Assembly: GCA_030041005.1 (NCBI GenBank)
Contig: JASHOR010000096.1
Location: 1 to 64,000 of the forward strand
Direction of reading: 5' to 3'
Source of the DNA: Xanthobacteraceae bacterium
Lineage (GTDB): Bacteria; Pseudomonadota; Alphaproteobacteria; Rhizobiales; Xanthobacteraceae
DNA: 64,000 bases
This document shows, piece after piece, positions 1 to 7,537 of this stretch. A program made the translations under genes and the position numbers. Below the pieces are notes generated by a model that was not told the origin of the DNA, did not search any database, and was given only the letters and a program-made list of their open reading frames with translations. Every line of letters begins with the position of its first letter. The first letter of the stretch is position 1.

Positions 1-2
1 CC

Positions 3-824
3 AAATGCGGCGGCAAGATCGTCGACAGGCCAAGCGATCTCGCCGGCGTCGACGTGGTGTTCTCGATCGTGTCCACCGGCAAGGATCTCGAAGAGGTCTA
101 TTTCGGCCCCGAGGGGATCGGCTCGGCCAACCGGATGCCGCCGGTCTTCGTCGACTGCTCGACCATCGCAGTCGAGGAGTCGGCACAGATCCGCGAGCGG
201 CTCTCGGCACGCGACGCCAAATTCGTTGCCTGTCCGGTCAGCGGCAACGCCAAGGTCATCAGGGCCAACAAGCTGTCGGCGGTGGCGTCCGGCCCGGAGG
301 AGGCGTTCAGGGTGGTCGAGCCGATGGTGAAGGTGTTCGCTCCGCGCGGCGTCTCGTATGTCGGCGACGGCGAGCTTGCCCGCATCTGCAAGATCGCCCA
401 CAACGTCATGCTCGGGGTGGTGATCGAAAACCTGATCGAGATTACGCTGCTCACCAACAAGATGGGCGTGCCGCGCCACGCCTTCCTGTCGTTTCTCAAT
501 AACAGCGCGCTCGGCTCGATGTTCACCGGCTACAAGGCGCCGGCCCTGGTCAATCTCGACTGGACGACGACGTTCACGCCGGAACTGCTGCGCAAGGACC
601 TCGATCTCGGGCTCGAACTCGGCCGCGAAATGGACGTGCCGATGCCGATCACCGCGGCCACACGCGAAGTCCTGCAGAGCCATTTCGGCGCCGCCATGCT
701 GCAAAGGAATCCGGAAGACTATTTGCAGAAGGATTTTGCCGCACTGGCGGAGACCATGGCGCTTGCCGCCGGCATGAAGCTGCAAAGCGAGAACAGGAAC
801 GTGTCGACCGGCCTGGAGGAGTAG
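3..824 (+). CDS. NAD(P)-dependent 3-hydroxyisobutyrate dehydrogenase-family oxidoreductase, 5' truncated
   Basis: The reading frame is open to the window's left edge, so the start and most of the Rossmann nucleotide-binding region lie outside. What remains (about 273 residues) has the beta-hydroxyacid dehydrogenase pattern: 'FSIVSTG' from the end of the NAD domain, 'CPVSGNAKV', and the catalytic-lysine region 'ARICKIAHNVMLG', followed by the helical C-terminal half with 'FTPELLRKDLDLGLELG'. Family members oxidise small beta-hydroxy acids (3-hydroxyisobutyrate, tartronate semialdehyde and similar) with NAD(P). The substrate cannot be told from sequence. The first internal ATG would leave out conserved sequence, so this is a truncation and not a short gene. 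The next gene follows on the same strand after about 106 bases. Confidence 0.88.
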   Translation, partial: KCGGKIVDRPSDLAGVDVVFSIVSTGKDLEEVYFGPEGIGSANRMPPVFVDCSTIAVEESAQIRERLSARDAKFVACPVSGNAKVIRANKLSAVASGPEEAFRVVEPMVKVFAPRGVSYVGDGELARICKIAHNVMLGVVIENLIEITLLTNKMGVPRHAFLSFLNNSALGSMFTGYKAPALVNLDWTTTFTPELLRKDLDLGLELGREMDVPMPITAATREVLQSHFGAAMLQRNPEDYLQKDFAALAETMALAAGMKLQSENRNVSTGLEE

Positions 825-930
825 GCGCGAGCGACGAAGCTGCGCGTGCCGCCGCGCGGCAGTGATTGCGCCCTGCGCCCGACGAGCGGCCCTGTTCCCT
901 TCGTCCCGCAGCCCCGGTAAGCTCGCGGCC

Positions 931-1848
931 ATGTCCGCGTCGCTGCAATACGCGCACCCAGCAACGCCCTCCGCCGGCGGCGCCACCGGCCCGGTCGCGA
1001 CGCTGGCGGCCGGCAAGGCCTACGCCCTGCAGCATCCTTATGCGCTTGACGGCCGCGTCAGCTTTTATCCGGCCAGCGCCCGCGGCTTCTCGGTGGCCAA
1101 CAGCTATCTATTGACCGAGCCCGACGCCGCCATGCTGGTCGATACCGGCTTCGGCAAGGACGAAGCGGCGATCCGCGGCGAGATCGAAGCGCTGATCGCT
1201 CCGGGGTCGCCGCTCTCGCTGTTTCCGCTGCGGCTCAACGAGTTCATGTCGATCAACAACGTCGAAAGCTTCGCCGGGCATTTTAACGTCGAGACCTGCT
1301 ACACCAGCAACATCGACGCGGCGCTGTGGTTCGATTTCGGCGCCAAGGCGGAAGGCCGCGACATCCTCAAATCGATGAAGGTCACCGCGGTGTCGCGCGC
1401 GGATACGATCGAACTCGGCAAAGGCGGCCGCCTGATCGATGTGATGAACGCGCCGATCCGGCTCATTGCCACGCGCTGGCTCTACGACCGCGCCACGAGG
1501 ACGCTGTTCTCGTCGGACCTGTTCACCCACGTCTGGCGCGACCGCGAGAGCGGACCGTGGTTCGTGACCGAGGCGGACAACGACGCCACCTCGCCGCGCG
1601 ATGTCCGTTCGTTCATGCTCAACACGCGCTATTGGTGGCTCGAAGGCGCGCCGACCGATTCGATCCGCCGCGGCATCGGCGCCATCTTCGACAAGTACGA
1701 CATCGAGACCATCGCTCCCGGCTACGGTTGCATCCTCTGCGGCCGCGCCGTGGTCGAACGGCACTACCGCATGCTCGACGAGTTCTTGCGCGCCTGCGAC
1801 CGGAGCGCGGCGGTCTCGCGCTACGTGTTCCGCGACGAGGAAAGGTAA
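931..1848 (+). CDS. metallo-beta-lactamase-fold protein with degenerate metal site
   Basis: A 305-residue protein with the MBL/flavodiiron-like strand pattern: 'NSYLLTEPDAAMLVDTGF' near the N-terminus and 'LFSSDLFTHVW' in the middle. Where the intact neighbour has the metal-binding 'THQETPH' segment, this protein reads 'LNEFMSINNVESF' with no histidine, and where the neighbour has 'PTHG' it reads 'APGYGCIL'. Only the aspartate of 'SDLF' is kept, so hydrolytic or redox metal chemistry is doubtful. The ATG at 931 was chosen because it is the first one close to the fold; a GTG at 862 in frame would add 23 low-complexity residues. The next gene follows 48 bases later on the same strand, probably in one operon. 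Function unknown. Confidence 0.72.
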   Translation: MSASLQYAHPATPSAGGATGPVATLAAGKAYALQHPYALDGRVSFYPASARGFSVANSYLLTEPDAAMLVDTGFGKDEAAIRGEIEALIAPGSPLSLFPLRLNEFMSINNVESFAGHFNVETCYTSNIDAALWFDFGAKAEGRDILKSMKVTAVSRADTIELGKGGRLIDVMNAPIRLIATRWLYDRATRTLFSSDLFTHVWRDRESGPWFVTEADNDATSPRDVRSFMLNTRYWWLEGAPTDSIRRGIGAIFDKYDIETIAPGYGCILCGRAVVERHYRMLDEFLRACDRSAAVSRYVFRDEER

Positions 1849-1896
1849 TGATGAACGCGCAGCACCGTGCCGCCGTGTGATCAAAGGACGCCAACG

Positions 1897-2745
1897 ATGC
1901 TCGACAAGCCGCAGATAAGAAGCATGATTGATGTGCCCGTCGCCCAGCGCATGCCGCGCGAGATCGCGCCGGGCGTGTTCTGGATCGGCGACTGTTTGGC
2001 GCAGCGCCACAAGGGCAAGGTCTATCACGGCTACAATGCCGCCTTTCTCGTCGCCGGCGATGACGCCTCGATCCTGATTGAGACCGGGCACCCGAAGGAT
2101 TTCCCGGTCATCGAACGGCACATGAACGAGCTGTTCGCCCGCGGTATCGCTCCGCTCAAATATCTGTTCGTCACCCACCAGGAAACGCCGCATTGCGGCG
2201 GGCTCGGCCGCGTGCTCAAGACGCATCCCGACTCGCTCCTGGTCGGCGACATCAGCGATTACCACCTCGCCTTTCCGCAATACGAGCACCGCATGCGCGC
2301 CATGAAGGAAGGCGACGAGATCGATCTCGGCGGCCGCACCTTCATGGCGGTCGAGCCGGTGATCCGCGACCTGCGCACCACCTACTGGGGCTTCGACACG
2401 CGCGAGCGCGTGCTGTTTCCCGGCGACGGCTTCGCCTACAGCCATTATCACGAGGACGGCCATTGCGGGCTGCTTGCCGAGGAAGCGGTGTCGCTCGATC
2501 TGCCGGACGTGTCGTCGACGTTTGCCGACCTGGCGCTGTTCTGGACCAAGTTCGCCGACATGAACGCCTATTGCGACCGGCTCGACCACTTGATCGCGCG
2601 GCTTGGTGTGAAGATCATCGCGCCGACCCACGGCCTGCCGATCACCGACGTTGCGGCCACGGTGCCGAAGGTGCAGGCTGGGCTGAAGGCCGCGGCGCTG
2701 ATGCCGGAGACGGGCACCAACGAAAAGACAGCGGCGACTTCATGA
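1897..2745 (+). CDS. MBL-fold metallo-hydrolase, flavodiiron-like
   Basis: A 282-residue MBL-fold protein. Visible ligands are H94, E96 and H99 in 'THQETPHCGG', D177 in 'FPGDGF' and H245 in 'APTHG'. This resembles the H-x-E-x-D-H di-iron pattern of flavodiiron (FprA-like) proteins more than the HxHxDH of hydrolases, except that the aspartate is a proline here. There is no flavodoxin domain. The start at 1897 has an 'aaagga' ribosome-binding site 8 bases upstream. It follows the degenerate homologue at 931-1848 and the two may work as a pair, one carrying the metal centre. Oxygen or nitric-oxide chemistry is possible from the ligand pattern, but the substrate is unknown. Confidence 0.8.
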   Translation: MLDKPQIRSMIDVPVAQRMPREIAPGVFWIGDCLAQRHKGKVYHGYNAAFLVAGDDASILIETGHPKDFPVIERHMNELFARGIAPLKYLFVTHQETPHCGGLGRVLKTHPDSLLVGDISDYHLAFPQYEHRMRAMKEGDEIDLGGRTFMAVEPVIRDLRTTYWGFDTRERVLFPGDGFAYSHYHEDGHCGLLAEEAVSLDLPDVSSTFADLALFWTKFADMNAYCDRLDHLIARLGVKIIAPTHGLPITDVAATVPKVQAGLKAAALMPETGTNEKTAATS

Positions 2746-2900
2746 CTCGCAGCCTTGCAGGATGGGAGGAGCGGAGCAAACTCCAGCGCCGCAATAGCCT
2801 ATAACAGGGGGCAGATGATGATGGGCTGCGGCACACCCCATCGTACGACGCGCCGAGGCGAGATGCCGGCGGCGCTACTCCGTCCCAACGTCTTCCAGAC

Positions 2901-3149
2901 TTACCCGCGTCCCGCACGCAGGCTGTTCCGCGCCTGCCCGATGCGATGCAGGAAGCGAGAGTCATGTTCGAGACGACAGTCGAACCCGTCTTCCTCCGAC
3001 TGGAATCCGATCAAGACGCCGCCTGCCTTGCCGTGGCGCGTGATGACGATCTCTTGCGTCTCGGCCTCATGAAGATAGCGCGACAGATCGTCTTTGATTC
3101 CCGAAAGCGGAGCCTGCTTCATTTCGGATTTCCGAATTGTGCGAGCCAT
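2901..3149 (-). CDS. type II toxin-antitoxin system antitoxin, Phd/YefM family
   Basis: An 82-residue protein with the Phd/YefM N-terminal fold: 'KQAPLSGIKDDLSRYLHEAET' is the operator-binding helix pattern and 'EIVITRHGKAGGVLIGF' is the typical beta-hairpin. Antitoxins of this family bind the promoter DNA and neutralise a partner toxin (Doc, YoeB, VapC or RelE type) through a disordered C-terminus, which here is 'DCRLEHDSRFLHRIGQARN'. No toxin-sized reading frame with recognisable motifs is adjacent on this strand, so it looks like an orphan. The start at 3149 was preferred over an upstream in-frame start because the fold begins there. Confidence 0.72.
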   Translation of the reverse strand: MARTIRKSEMKQAPLSGIKDDLSRYLHEAETQEIVITRHGKAGGVLIGFQSEEDGFDCRLEHDSRFLHRIGQARNSLRAGRG

Positions 3150-3208
3150 GACTCGGCCTCGGCCTTGATGATGATCCGGCTGCAGGGCTATGCCGCAGGA
3201 ATATTGAC

Positions 3209-3601
3209 TCACTTCGCCGCCGGGAACGGCTCGGTATAGAACGCGCCGTCGCGGCCGAAATACATCGCCTTGCGGCCCGAGATGAAGACTTCGTAGTGCG
3301 AGCAGCCGGCATCCATGATGCGGCGCAGGAATTCGGCGTAGCCGATCTCGCCGCGTTGAATGGCTTTGACGGTCGAGGCGACGCGGTCGGAATCGAACGC
3401 CGGCGTGATCGCCGGGCCATCCTTGAGCGGCATCGTTTCGTCATGAGCTTCCGCGCCGGACCCATAATAGGTCTTGCGCAGCTTGACGAGATCGGCGGTG
3501 TAGGAATGCACGCCGGCGCCGACGAGCCGCCGCACCACTTCGGGAAACGGCGTGTCGGCGAAGCTTGCTTTCATGCATTCTTTGATGGTGCGGGTGTCCA
3601 T
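3209..3601 (-). CDS. DUF1398 family protein
   Basis: A 130-residue protein matching the DUF1398 (YbcV-like) family: 'FPEVVRRLVGAGVHSYTADL', 'TYYGSGAE', 'FDSDRVASTVKAIQRGE' and the closing 'GCSHYEVFISGRKAMYFGRDG'. The family has no established biochemical role. The start has a 'GGAG' ribosome-binding site 7-8 bases upstream, lying over the 3' end of the MarR-type gene, whose stop codon is only 5 bases before this ATG. The two are therefore almost certainly one transcript under MarR autoregulation, and the protein is likely part of whatever response the regulator controls. Confidence 0.8.
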   Translation of the reverse strand: MDTRTIKECMKASFADTPFPEVVRRLVGAGVHSYTADLVKLRKTYYGSGAEAHDETMPLKDGPAITPAFDSDRVASTVKAIQRGEIGYAEFLRRIMDAGCSHYEVFISGRKAMYFGRDGAFYTEPFPAAK

Positions 3602-3606
3602 GACGT

Positions 3607-4080
3607 TTACTCCTCGTTGCTCGGGTTGACGGGATCGATATCGGAAAGCGTCTCGAGCAGGCGGCGCAAGCCGCGCTGCAGGGAGACGGCATCGGCGGGC
3701 GAGAGTTTGCGCGCCAGCCGGGCATGGTAGCCGCGGGCCGCCCTGGTCAATCGGTCGAGCGCGGCGCGGCCGCGCGACGTCAGTGCGAGGTGCGGCGAGG
3801 CGCGGTGATCGGGATTGTCCCGGTATTGCGCGGAGCCTTCGGCGACCAAAAGATCGGCGATGCGCTGCACGTTCTGCCGGGTGACGCCGAGCACGCGCGC
3901 GATCTGCGGCACCGTGAGCGGCCGATCCGAGGCCGCCGCACTCATGACCTGCCAGCGCGCCTGGGTCTGGCCCACGGTCCGCGCGATCGCCTCGCCATAG
4001 TCGCGCAGCCGTCCGGCCAGCTCGTAAATATCGGCCACGATGATCGGCACCAGGGTTTCCGGCTTGGCTTGCGGGCTCAT
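3607..4080 (-). CDS. MarR-family transcriptional regulator
   Basis: A 157-residue winged-helix regulator. The DNA-binding core is 'PLTVPQIARVLGVTRQNVQRIADLLVAEG' followed by a wing with 'DNPDHRASPHLALTSRG'. MarR proteins bind palindromes as dimers and usually repress their own operon until a small phenolic or oxidant ligand releases them. The ATG at 4080 is chosen over an in-frame start at 4104 because 4104 falls inside a perfect palindrome (4097-4116) that must be the operator. It is co-transcribed with the DUF1398 gene downstream. The ligand is not predictable. Confidence 0.87.
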   Translation of the reverse strand: MSPQAKPETLVPIIVADIYELAGRLRDYGEAIARTVGQTQARWQVMSAAASDRPLTVPQIARVLGVTRQNVQRIADLLVAEGSAQYRDNPDHRASPHLALTSRGRAALDRLTRAARGYHARLARKLSPADAVSLQRGLRRLLETLSDIDPVNPSNEE

Positions 4081-4096
4081 AACGTCATCCTGTGAT

Positions 4097-4116
4097 ATTG
4101 ACAATATATTGTCAAT
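4097..4116. promoter_or_regulatory. MarR operator, perfect 20-bp palindrome
   Basis: ATTGACAATATATTGTCAAT is a perfect inverted repeat centred 27 bases upstream of the MarR ATG. A matching half-site (ttgtcaat, 4128-4135) lies one turn further upstream. On the minus strand, TTGACA (4134-4129) and CAATAT (4111-4106) sit 17 bases apart and would make a sigma-70 promoter whose -10 is buried in the palindrome. This is the arrangement expected for autorepression. Confidence 0.8.
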
Positions 4117-4192
4117 CTAGCGCCCTGTTGTCAATAGGGAGATAACCGATCCGACCCCTCGCATGGCCGGCACGCGACCTTCGGCGGTCGTT

Positions 4193-4618
4193 TCAGGGCA
4201 CCGGCTTGCCGCGGATGTCGGCGGCGTGCTCGATCTTGATCAGCACGCCGATGCCGGTGTCGGCGCCGACGTGGGTTTGCTCGCGCGGCAGCAGCAGCTT
4301 GAATATGGCGTCATGTACCGGCCCGCTTTCGTGCAGTTCGGCTCTTCCATAAAAGCGCAAAAAACCCGAATCGAGAATGCCGTCGCGCTGCGCCTTGAAA
4401 TTGGAGTACATCACGCAAACGCGCTTGTCGTGCCCGAGGTTTTCCAGAGCCTGTTTCTTCGAGCGTTCCCAGTAGGCAAGATGTTCGCCGTCGAAAACAA
4501 CCATGCTGCCCTTGGGGGAGATGTTGGGGCCGTTGGGTCCCTGCGTCGCAACAAGGCACGGCGCGCCATCATCCCACGCGGACCTTATGAGTGCGCTGAG
4601 CTTTTCGCTGATAGACAT
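4193..4618 (-). CDS. pyridoxamine 5'-phosphate oxidase-family protein
   Basis: A 141-residue split-barrel protein. The PNPOx-like pattern is visible in 'GAPCLVATQGPNGPNISPKG' (strand, then the flavin phosphate-contact loop), 'AYWERSKKQALENL' and 'RVCVMYSNFKAQ'. Small members of this family bind FMN or F420 and reduce or detoxify varied substrates, or bind haem. The true pyridoxamine oxidase (about 200+ residues) has a C-terminal dimerisation segment missing here. The start at 4618 has a 'GAAAG' ribosome-binding region 10 bases upstream; a longer in-frame extension lacks family similarity. Monocistronic as far as visible. Confidence 0.8.
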   Translation of the reverse strand: MSISEKLSALIRSAWDDGAPCLVATQGPNGPNISPKGSMVVFDGEHLAYWERSKKQALENLGHDKRVCVMYSNFKAQRDGILDSGFLRFYGRAELHESGPVHDAIFKLLLPREQTHVGADTGIGVLIKIEHAADIRGKPVP

Positions 4619-4747
4619 GCGATGCTTCTTTCGTTGCAAACATATCGGGCCATAGCAGCCCTTTGGTAAAAAGAAAACCGATCGTGCCGCGGCACGCAAA
4701 TGCCCGCCGAAGTCCGATTGGGTTTGAAAACCTTGCTGCGGCTTGCC

Positions 4748-6097
4748 TCACTTGCTTCGCATCGCCAGCACGCGATCGACCATCGCGCCGGCTTCGCCGA
4801 GATAATTGGCCGGATCGCACAGCCTCTCCAGCGCGGCGCGGTCAAGATGCTTCTTGATTTCCGCGTTCTCGGCGAGCAGATCGACCAGCGGCCGGCCGCT
4901 CGCCACCACCTTGCGGCAGATGTCGTAAACAAGATCGTGCGCGTATTGGCGGCCGAGGTACGGTCCGAGACCCATCATCACCGCCTCGGACACGATCAAC
5001 CCCTTGGTCAGATCGAGATTGGCGCGCATCTTTTTTTCATCGACCTGCAGGCCGGCGAGGACGAACCGGGTCTGCGCCAAGGCACCGGCAGTGAGACAAA
5101 AGATTTCCGGCAGCACGATCCATTCGATCTCCCATGGCCCGGTCGCGCGTTCGTGGTCTTCGACCATGGCGTCGAGCAGCGCCGCCGCCTGCTGGCGCAC
5201 GACCGAGGTGAGCGCGGTGATATAGACCGAGGAAATGGGATTGCGCTTCTGCGGCATGGTCGACGACGAGCCGCGGCCTTGATGAAACGGCTCGTAAAGC
5301 TCCTCCACCTCGGTCTGCATCAGGAGCTTGATGTCGAACGCGATCTTGCCGCAGGTGCCGGTGATGAGTCCGAGAAAGCAGCCGGTTTCGGCAATGGTGT
5401 CGCGCACCGTGTGCCAGGCGATCGCCGGCTGGCCGAGGTGAAGCTCCTTCATCAGCTCGGCCTGGACTTCGAGGCCGCGTCCGCCGAGCGAGGACAGCGT
5501 GCCGGCGGCGCCGCCGAATTCCCCGACCAGCACGCGCCCGCGCAGCTCGCGCAAACGCTGCTTGTGCCGGTCGAACGCGGCGAGCAGCGTCGCCATCTTG
5601 TAGCCGAAGGTGATCGGCACCGCCTGCTGCAGATTGCTGCGTCCGGCCATCGGCGTATCGCGGTATTTGCGCGCGAGCGCCGCGAGCGCGTCGGCAATGC
5701 CATCGAGGTCGGCTTCCACCAGCACGAGCGCCTCGCGAATCTGCATGACCGTGGCGGAATCGGTGATGTCCTGCGTGGTCGCGCCCCAATGGCACCATTC
5801 GCCGAGTCCGTCGCGGCAGGCCGCCACGAGCTGCTGCACCACCGGCAGCACCGGATAGCCGATACGCTCTGTTTGGATTTTAAGCTTGGCAAAATCGATC
5901 GCGGAAACGTTGCAGTGCCGGCAGATTTCCTCGGCGGCCTCGCTCGGAATGATGCCGAGCCTCGCCTGCGCGCGTGCCAAGCCGGCTTCGAAGTCAAGAT
6001 ACTTCTGTACGCGGTTCTCGTCGGAAAACACCTGCCGCATCGCCGCGGTCGAGAAGATGTCGCGGAAGATGGCGGAATCGATCAAGGACGTTGGCAT
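4748..6097 (-). CDS. fumarase/adenylosuccinate-lyase superfamily protein, 3-carboxymuconate cycloisomerase-like
   Basis: A 449-residue protein with the superfamily signature 'SSTMPQKRNP' (flexible loop carrying the catalytic serine), 'EWCHWGATTQDITDSA' and 'TPMAGRSNLQQAVPITFGYK'. Overall length and the 'GATTQDITD' plus 'GRTHLQQA'-like segments resemble PcaB (3-carboxy-cis,cis-muconate cycloisomerase) and adenylosuccinate lyase. The surroundings, with many aromatic-acid genes, favour a PcaB-like role in protocatechuate breakdown, but no pca neighbours are present. An adenylosuccinate-lyase paralogue acting on another succinyl-type adduct cannot be excluded. The ATG at 6097 was chosen because upstream in-frame sequence is repeat-derived. 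Confidence 0.82.
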   Translation of the reverse strand: MPTSLIDSAIFRDIFSTAAMRQVFSDENRVQKYLDFEAGLARAQARLGIIPSEAAEEICRHCNVSAIDFAKLKIQTERIGYPVLPVVQQLVAACRDGLGEWCHWGATTQDITDSATVMQIREALVLVEADLDGIADALAALARKYRDTPMAGRSNLQQAVPITFGYKMATLLAAFDRHKQRLRELRGRVLVGEFGGAAGTLSSLGGRGLEVQAELMKELHLGQPAIAWHTVRDTIAETGCFLGLITGTCGKIAFDIKLLMQTEVEELYEPFHQGRGSSSTMPQKRNPISSVYITALTSVVRQQAAALLDAMVEDHERATGPWEIEWIVLPEIFCLTAGALAQTRFVLAGLQVDEKKMRANLDLTKGLIVSEAVMMGLGPYLGRQYAHDLVYDICRKVVASGRPLVDLLAENAEIKKHLDRAALERLCDPANYLGEAGAMVDRVLAMRSK

Positions 6098-6159
6098 GGC
6101 GACTTTTCCCGGACGAGCGCTTTGGAGGGCATGTAACTGATGCTCGGCAGCTTGCAGAT

Positions 6160-6273
6160 CGTCGTTGCGAGAAGCGAAGCGACGAAGCAGACAGCGTTGC
6201 AAGGCTGGATGGCTTCGCGGAGCCTGTCATCGGACCGCGCGACTTCGCGCAGGCCCGATAGCTCGCAATGACG
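6160..6273. repeat. dispersed intergenic repeat with inverted ends
   Basis: The 114-base intergenic stretch is bounded by CGTCGTTGCGAG (6160-6171) and CTCGCAATGACG (6262-6273), inverted copies matching at 11 of 12 positions. Between them are 'gaagcgaagcga' and 'tggatggcttcgcgga', also partly complementary. This is the layout of the 'GTCATTGCGAGCGAAGCGAAGC...' intergenic repeat that I recall as common in Bradyrhizobium relatives. It lies between the divergent PcaB-like and M24 genes, so it may also carry their promoters. Confidence 0.65.
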
Positions 6274-6318
6274 ATTAACAAAATGGATTTGCCAAGCCCA
6301 GCCCCCTAAACTGGCGGC

Positions 6319-7518
6319 ATGACCCGACACGACCAGCCTGCGAATTTTACGCTGCCGGAGCACCTGCGGGCGATCCACGCCGCGGAATACCCGCGTTTTT
6401 CCGACACCGAGATGGCGCGGCGCCGCCGCGCGATCGAGAATCTGCTCGGCGAATCCGATCTCGATCACCTGGTATTCTGCGGCGCCAACCGTTTCGGCTC
6501 GGTTGTTCAGTGGCTCACCGGCTGGCCGGTCACCACCGAAGCGGTGGGTGCGCTCACGCCCGGCGAAGCGGACGCCATGTTCGTGCAGCACGTCAATCAC
6601 GCGCCGCTGGCACAGAAAATCGCGACGCAGGCGCGGGTCGCCTGGGGCGGCGCTTCGTCGATCGGCGCCGCAATCGGCGTGCTCGAACGCCGCGGTGCCG
6701 CCCCGGATCGCGTCGGCGTCATCGGGCCCATGACCTTCGAACAGCACGCCATGCTGGCCGGCAAATTCGGCGCCGTCAAAAATCTCAATCGCGCCTACAT
6801 ACGACTGCGCCAGGTCAAGTCGGAAGAGGAAATCGATTGGATGCGCATCGGCGCCGCGCTGACCGATCGCGGCATGATGGCGCTGCGCGATGGATTGCAC
6901 GCCGGCTTGAGCGAGCGCGAGCTGGGCGATGTCGTGGAGCGAGCCTACGTGCCGTTAGGCGGCACCACCGTCATTCATTTCATCGGCGCGACGGCGATGG
7001 ACAGCCCGCGGCTCGGCGTTCCGCCGCAGTTCGCCGCCAATCGCAAGGTGGCGCAGGGCGACATCGTGTTCGCCGAAATCAGCGCGGCCTTCTGGGAGCA
7101 TTCCGGCCAGGTACTGCGCAGCTTCACGCTCGGCGCGGAGCCGACACCGCTCTACCGCGACCTGCACGCCACCGCCGACGCCGCCTTTGACGCGGTCGCC
7201 GGCGTGCTCAAGGAGGGTGCAATGCCACGCGAGGTGGTGGAAGCGGCCGCCGTGATCGAACGTGCCGGTTTCACCGTTATCGACGATCTGCTGCACGGCT
7301 ATGGCGGCGGCTATCTGCCGCCGGTGCTCGGCTCGAAGAGCCGGCCGAGCGCGCACGTGCCCGACGAGCCGTTTCGCGCCGGCATGATCGTCGTCATCCA
7401 GCCCAACGTGGTCACCAAAGACGGCAAGGCCGGCGTGCAGACCGGCGAGATGGTGCTCGTCACCAAGACCGGCATCGAACCATTCCACGCGGTGCCGCGG
7501 GGGTTCTTGCAGGTGTGA
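6319..7518 (+). CDS. M24 peptidase-fold protein, creatinase/prolidase-like, metal ligands incomplete
   Basis: A 399-residue two-domain protein with the creatinase N-terminal domain (about 35-190) and the pita-bread C-terminal domain. Canonical M24 peptidases use five ligands (D, D, H, E, E). Here the first aspartate position reads E in 'GDIVFAEISAAF', the second reads G in 'EHSGQVLRSF', the histidine is kept in 'LLHGYGGGY', the next glutamate is Q in 'VIQPNVV', and the last is kept in 'TGEMVLVT'. Three of five are therefore changed. Creatinase itself is metal-free in this fold, so a C-N hydrolase acting on a small amide or guanidino compound is more likely than a dipeptidase. It is divergent from the PcaB-like gene. 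Confidence 0.82.
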   Translation: MTRHDQPANFTLPEHLRAIHAAEYPRFSDTEMARRRRAIENLLGESDLDHLVFCGANRFGSVVQWLTGWPVTTEAVGALTPGEADAMFVQHVNHAPLAQKIATQARVAWGGASSIGAAIGVLERRGAAPDRVGVIGPMTFEQHAMLAGKFGAVKNLNRAYIRLRQVKSEEEIDWMRIGAALTDRGMMALRDGLHAGLSERELGDVVERAYVPLGGTTVIHFIGATAMDSPRLGVPPQFAANRKVAQGDIVFAEISAAFWEHSGQVLRSFTLGAEPTPLYRDLHATADAAFDAVAGVLKEGAMPREVVEAAAVIERAGFTVIDDLLHGYGGGYLPPVLGSKSRPSAHVPDEPFRAGMIVVIQPNVVTKDGKAGVQTGEMVLVTKTGIEPFHAVPRGFLQV

Positions 7519-7537
7519 GCCGGCCGCGCGAAGGGCC

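Noticed and set aside
2755-3072. Plus-strand frame that could be a toxin partner for the Phd-like antitoxin
   Set aside because: Composition is Arg/Pro/Ser-rich, with no Doc, RelE or PIN motifs, and it lies antisense to the antitoxin.
4700-6136. Plus-strand open frame of 478 codons
   Set aside because: It is the complement of the PcaB-like gene, whose protein has clear superfamily motifs; the plus-strand reading is rich in Arg, His and Gly and resembles nothing.
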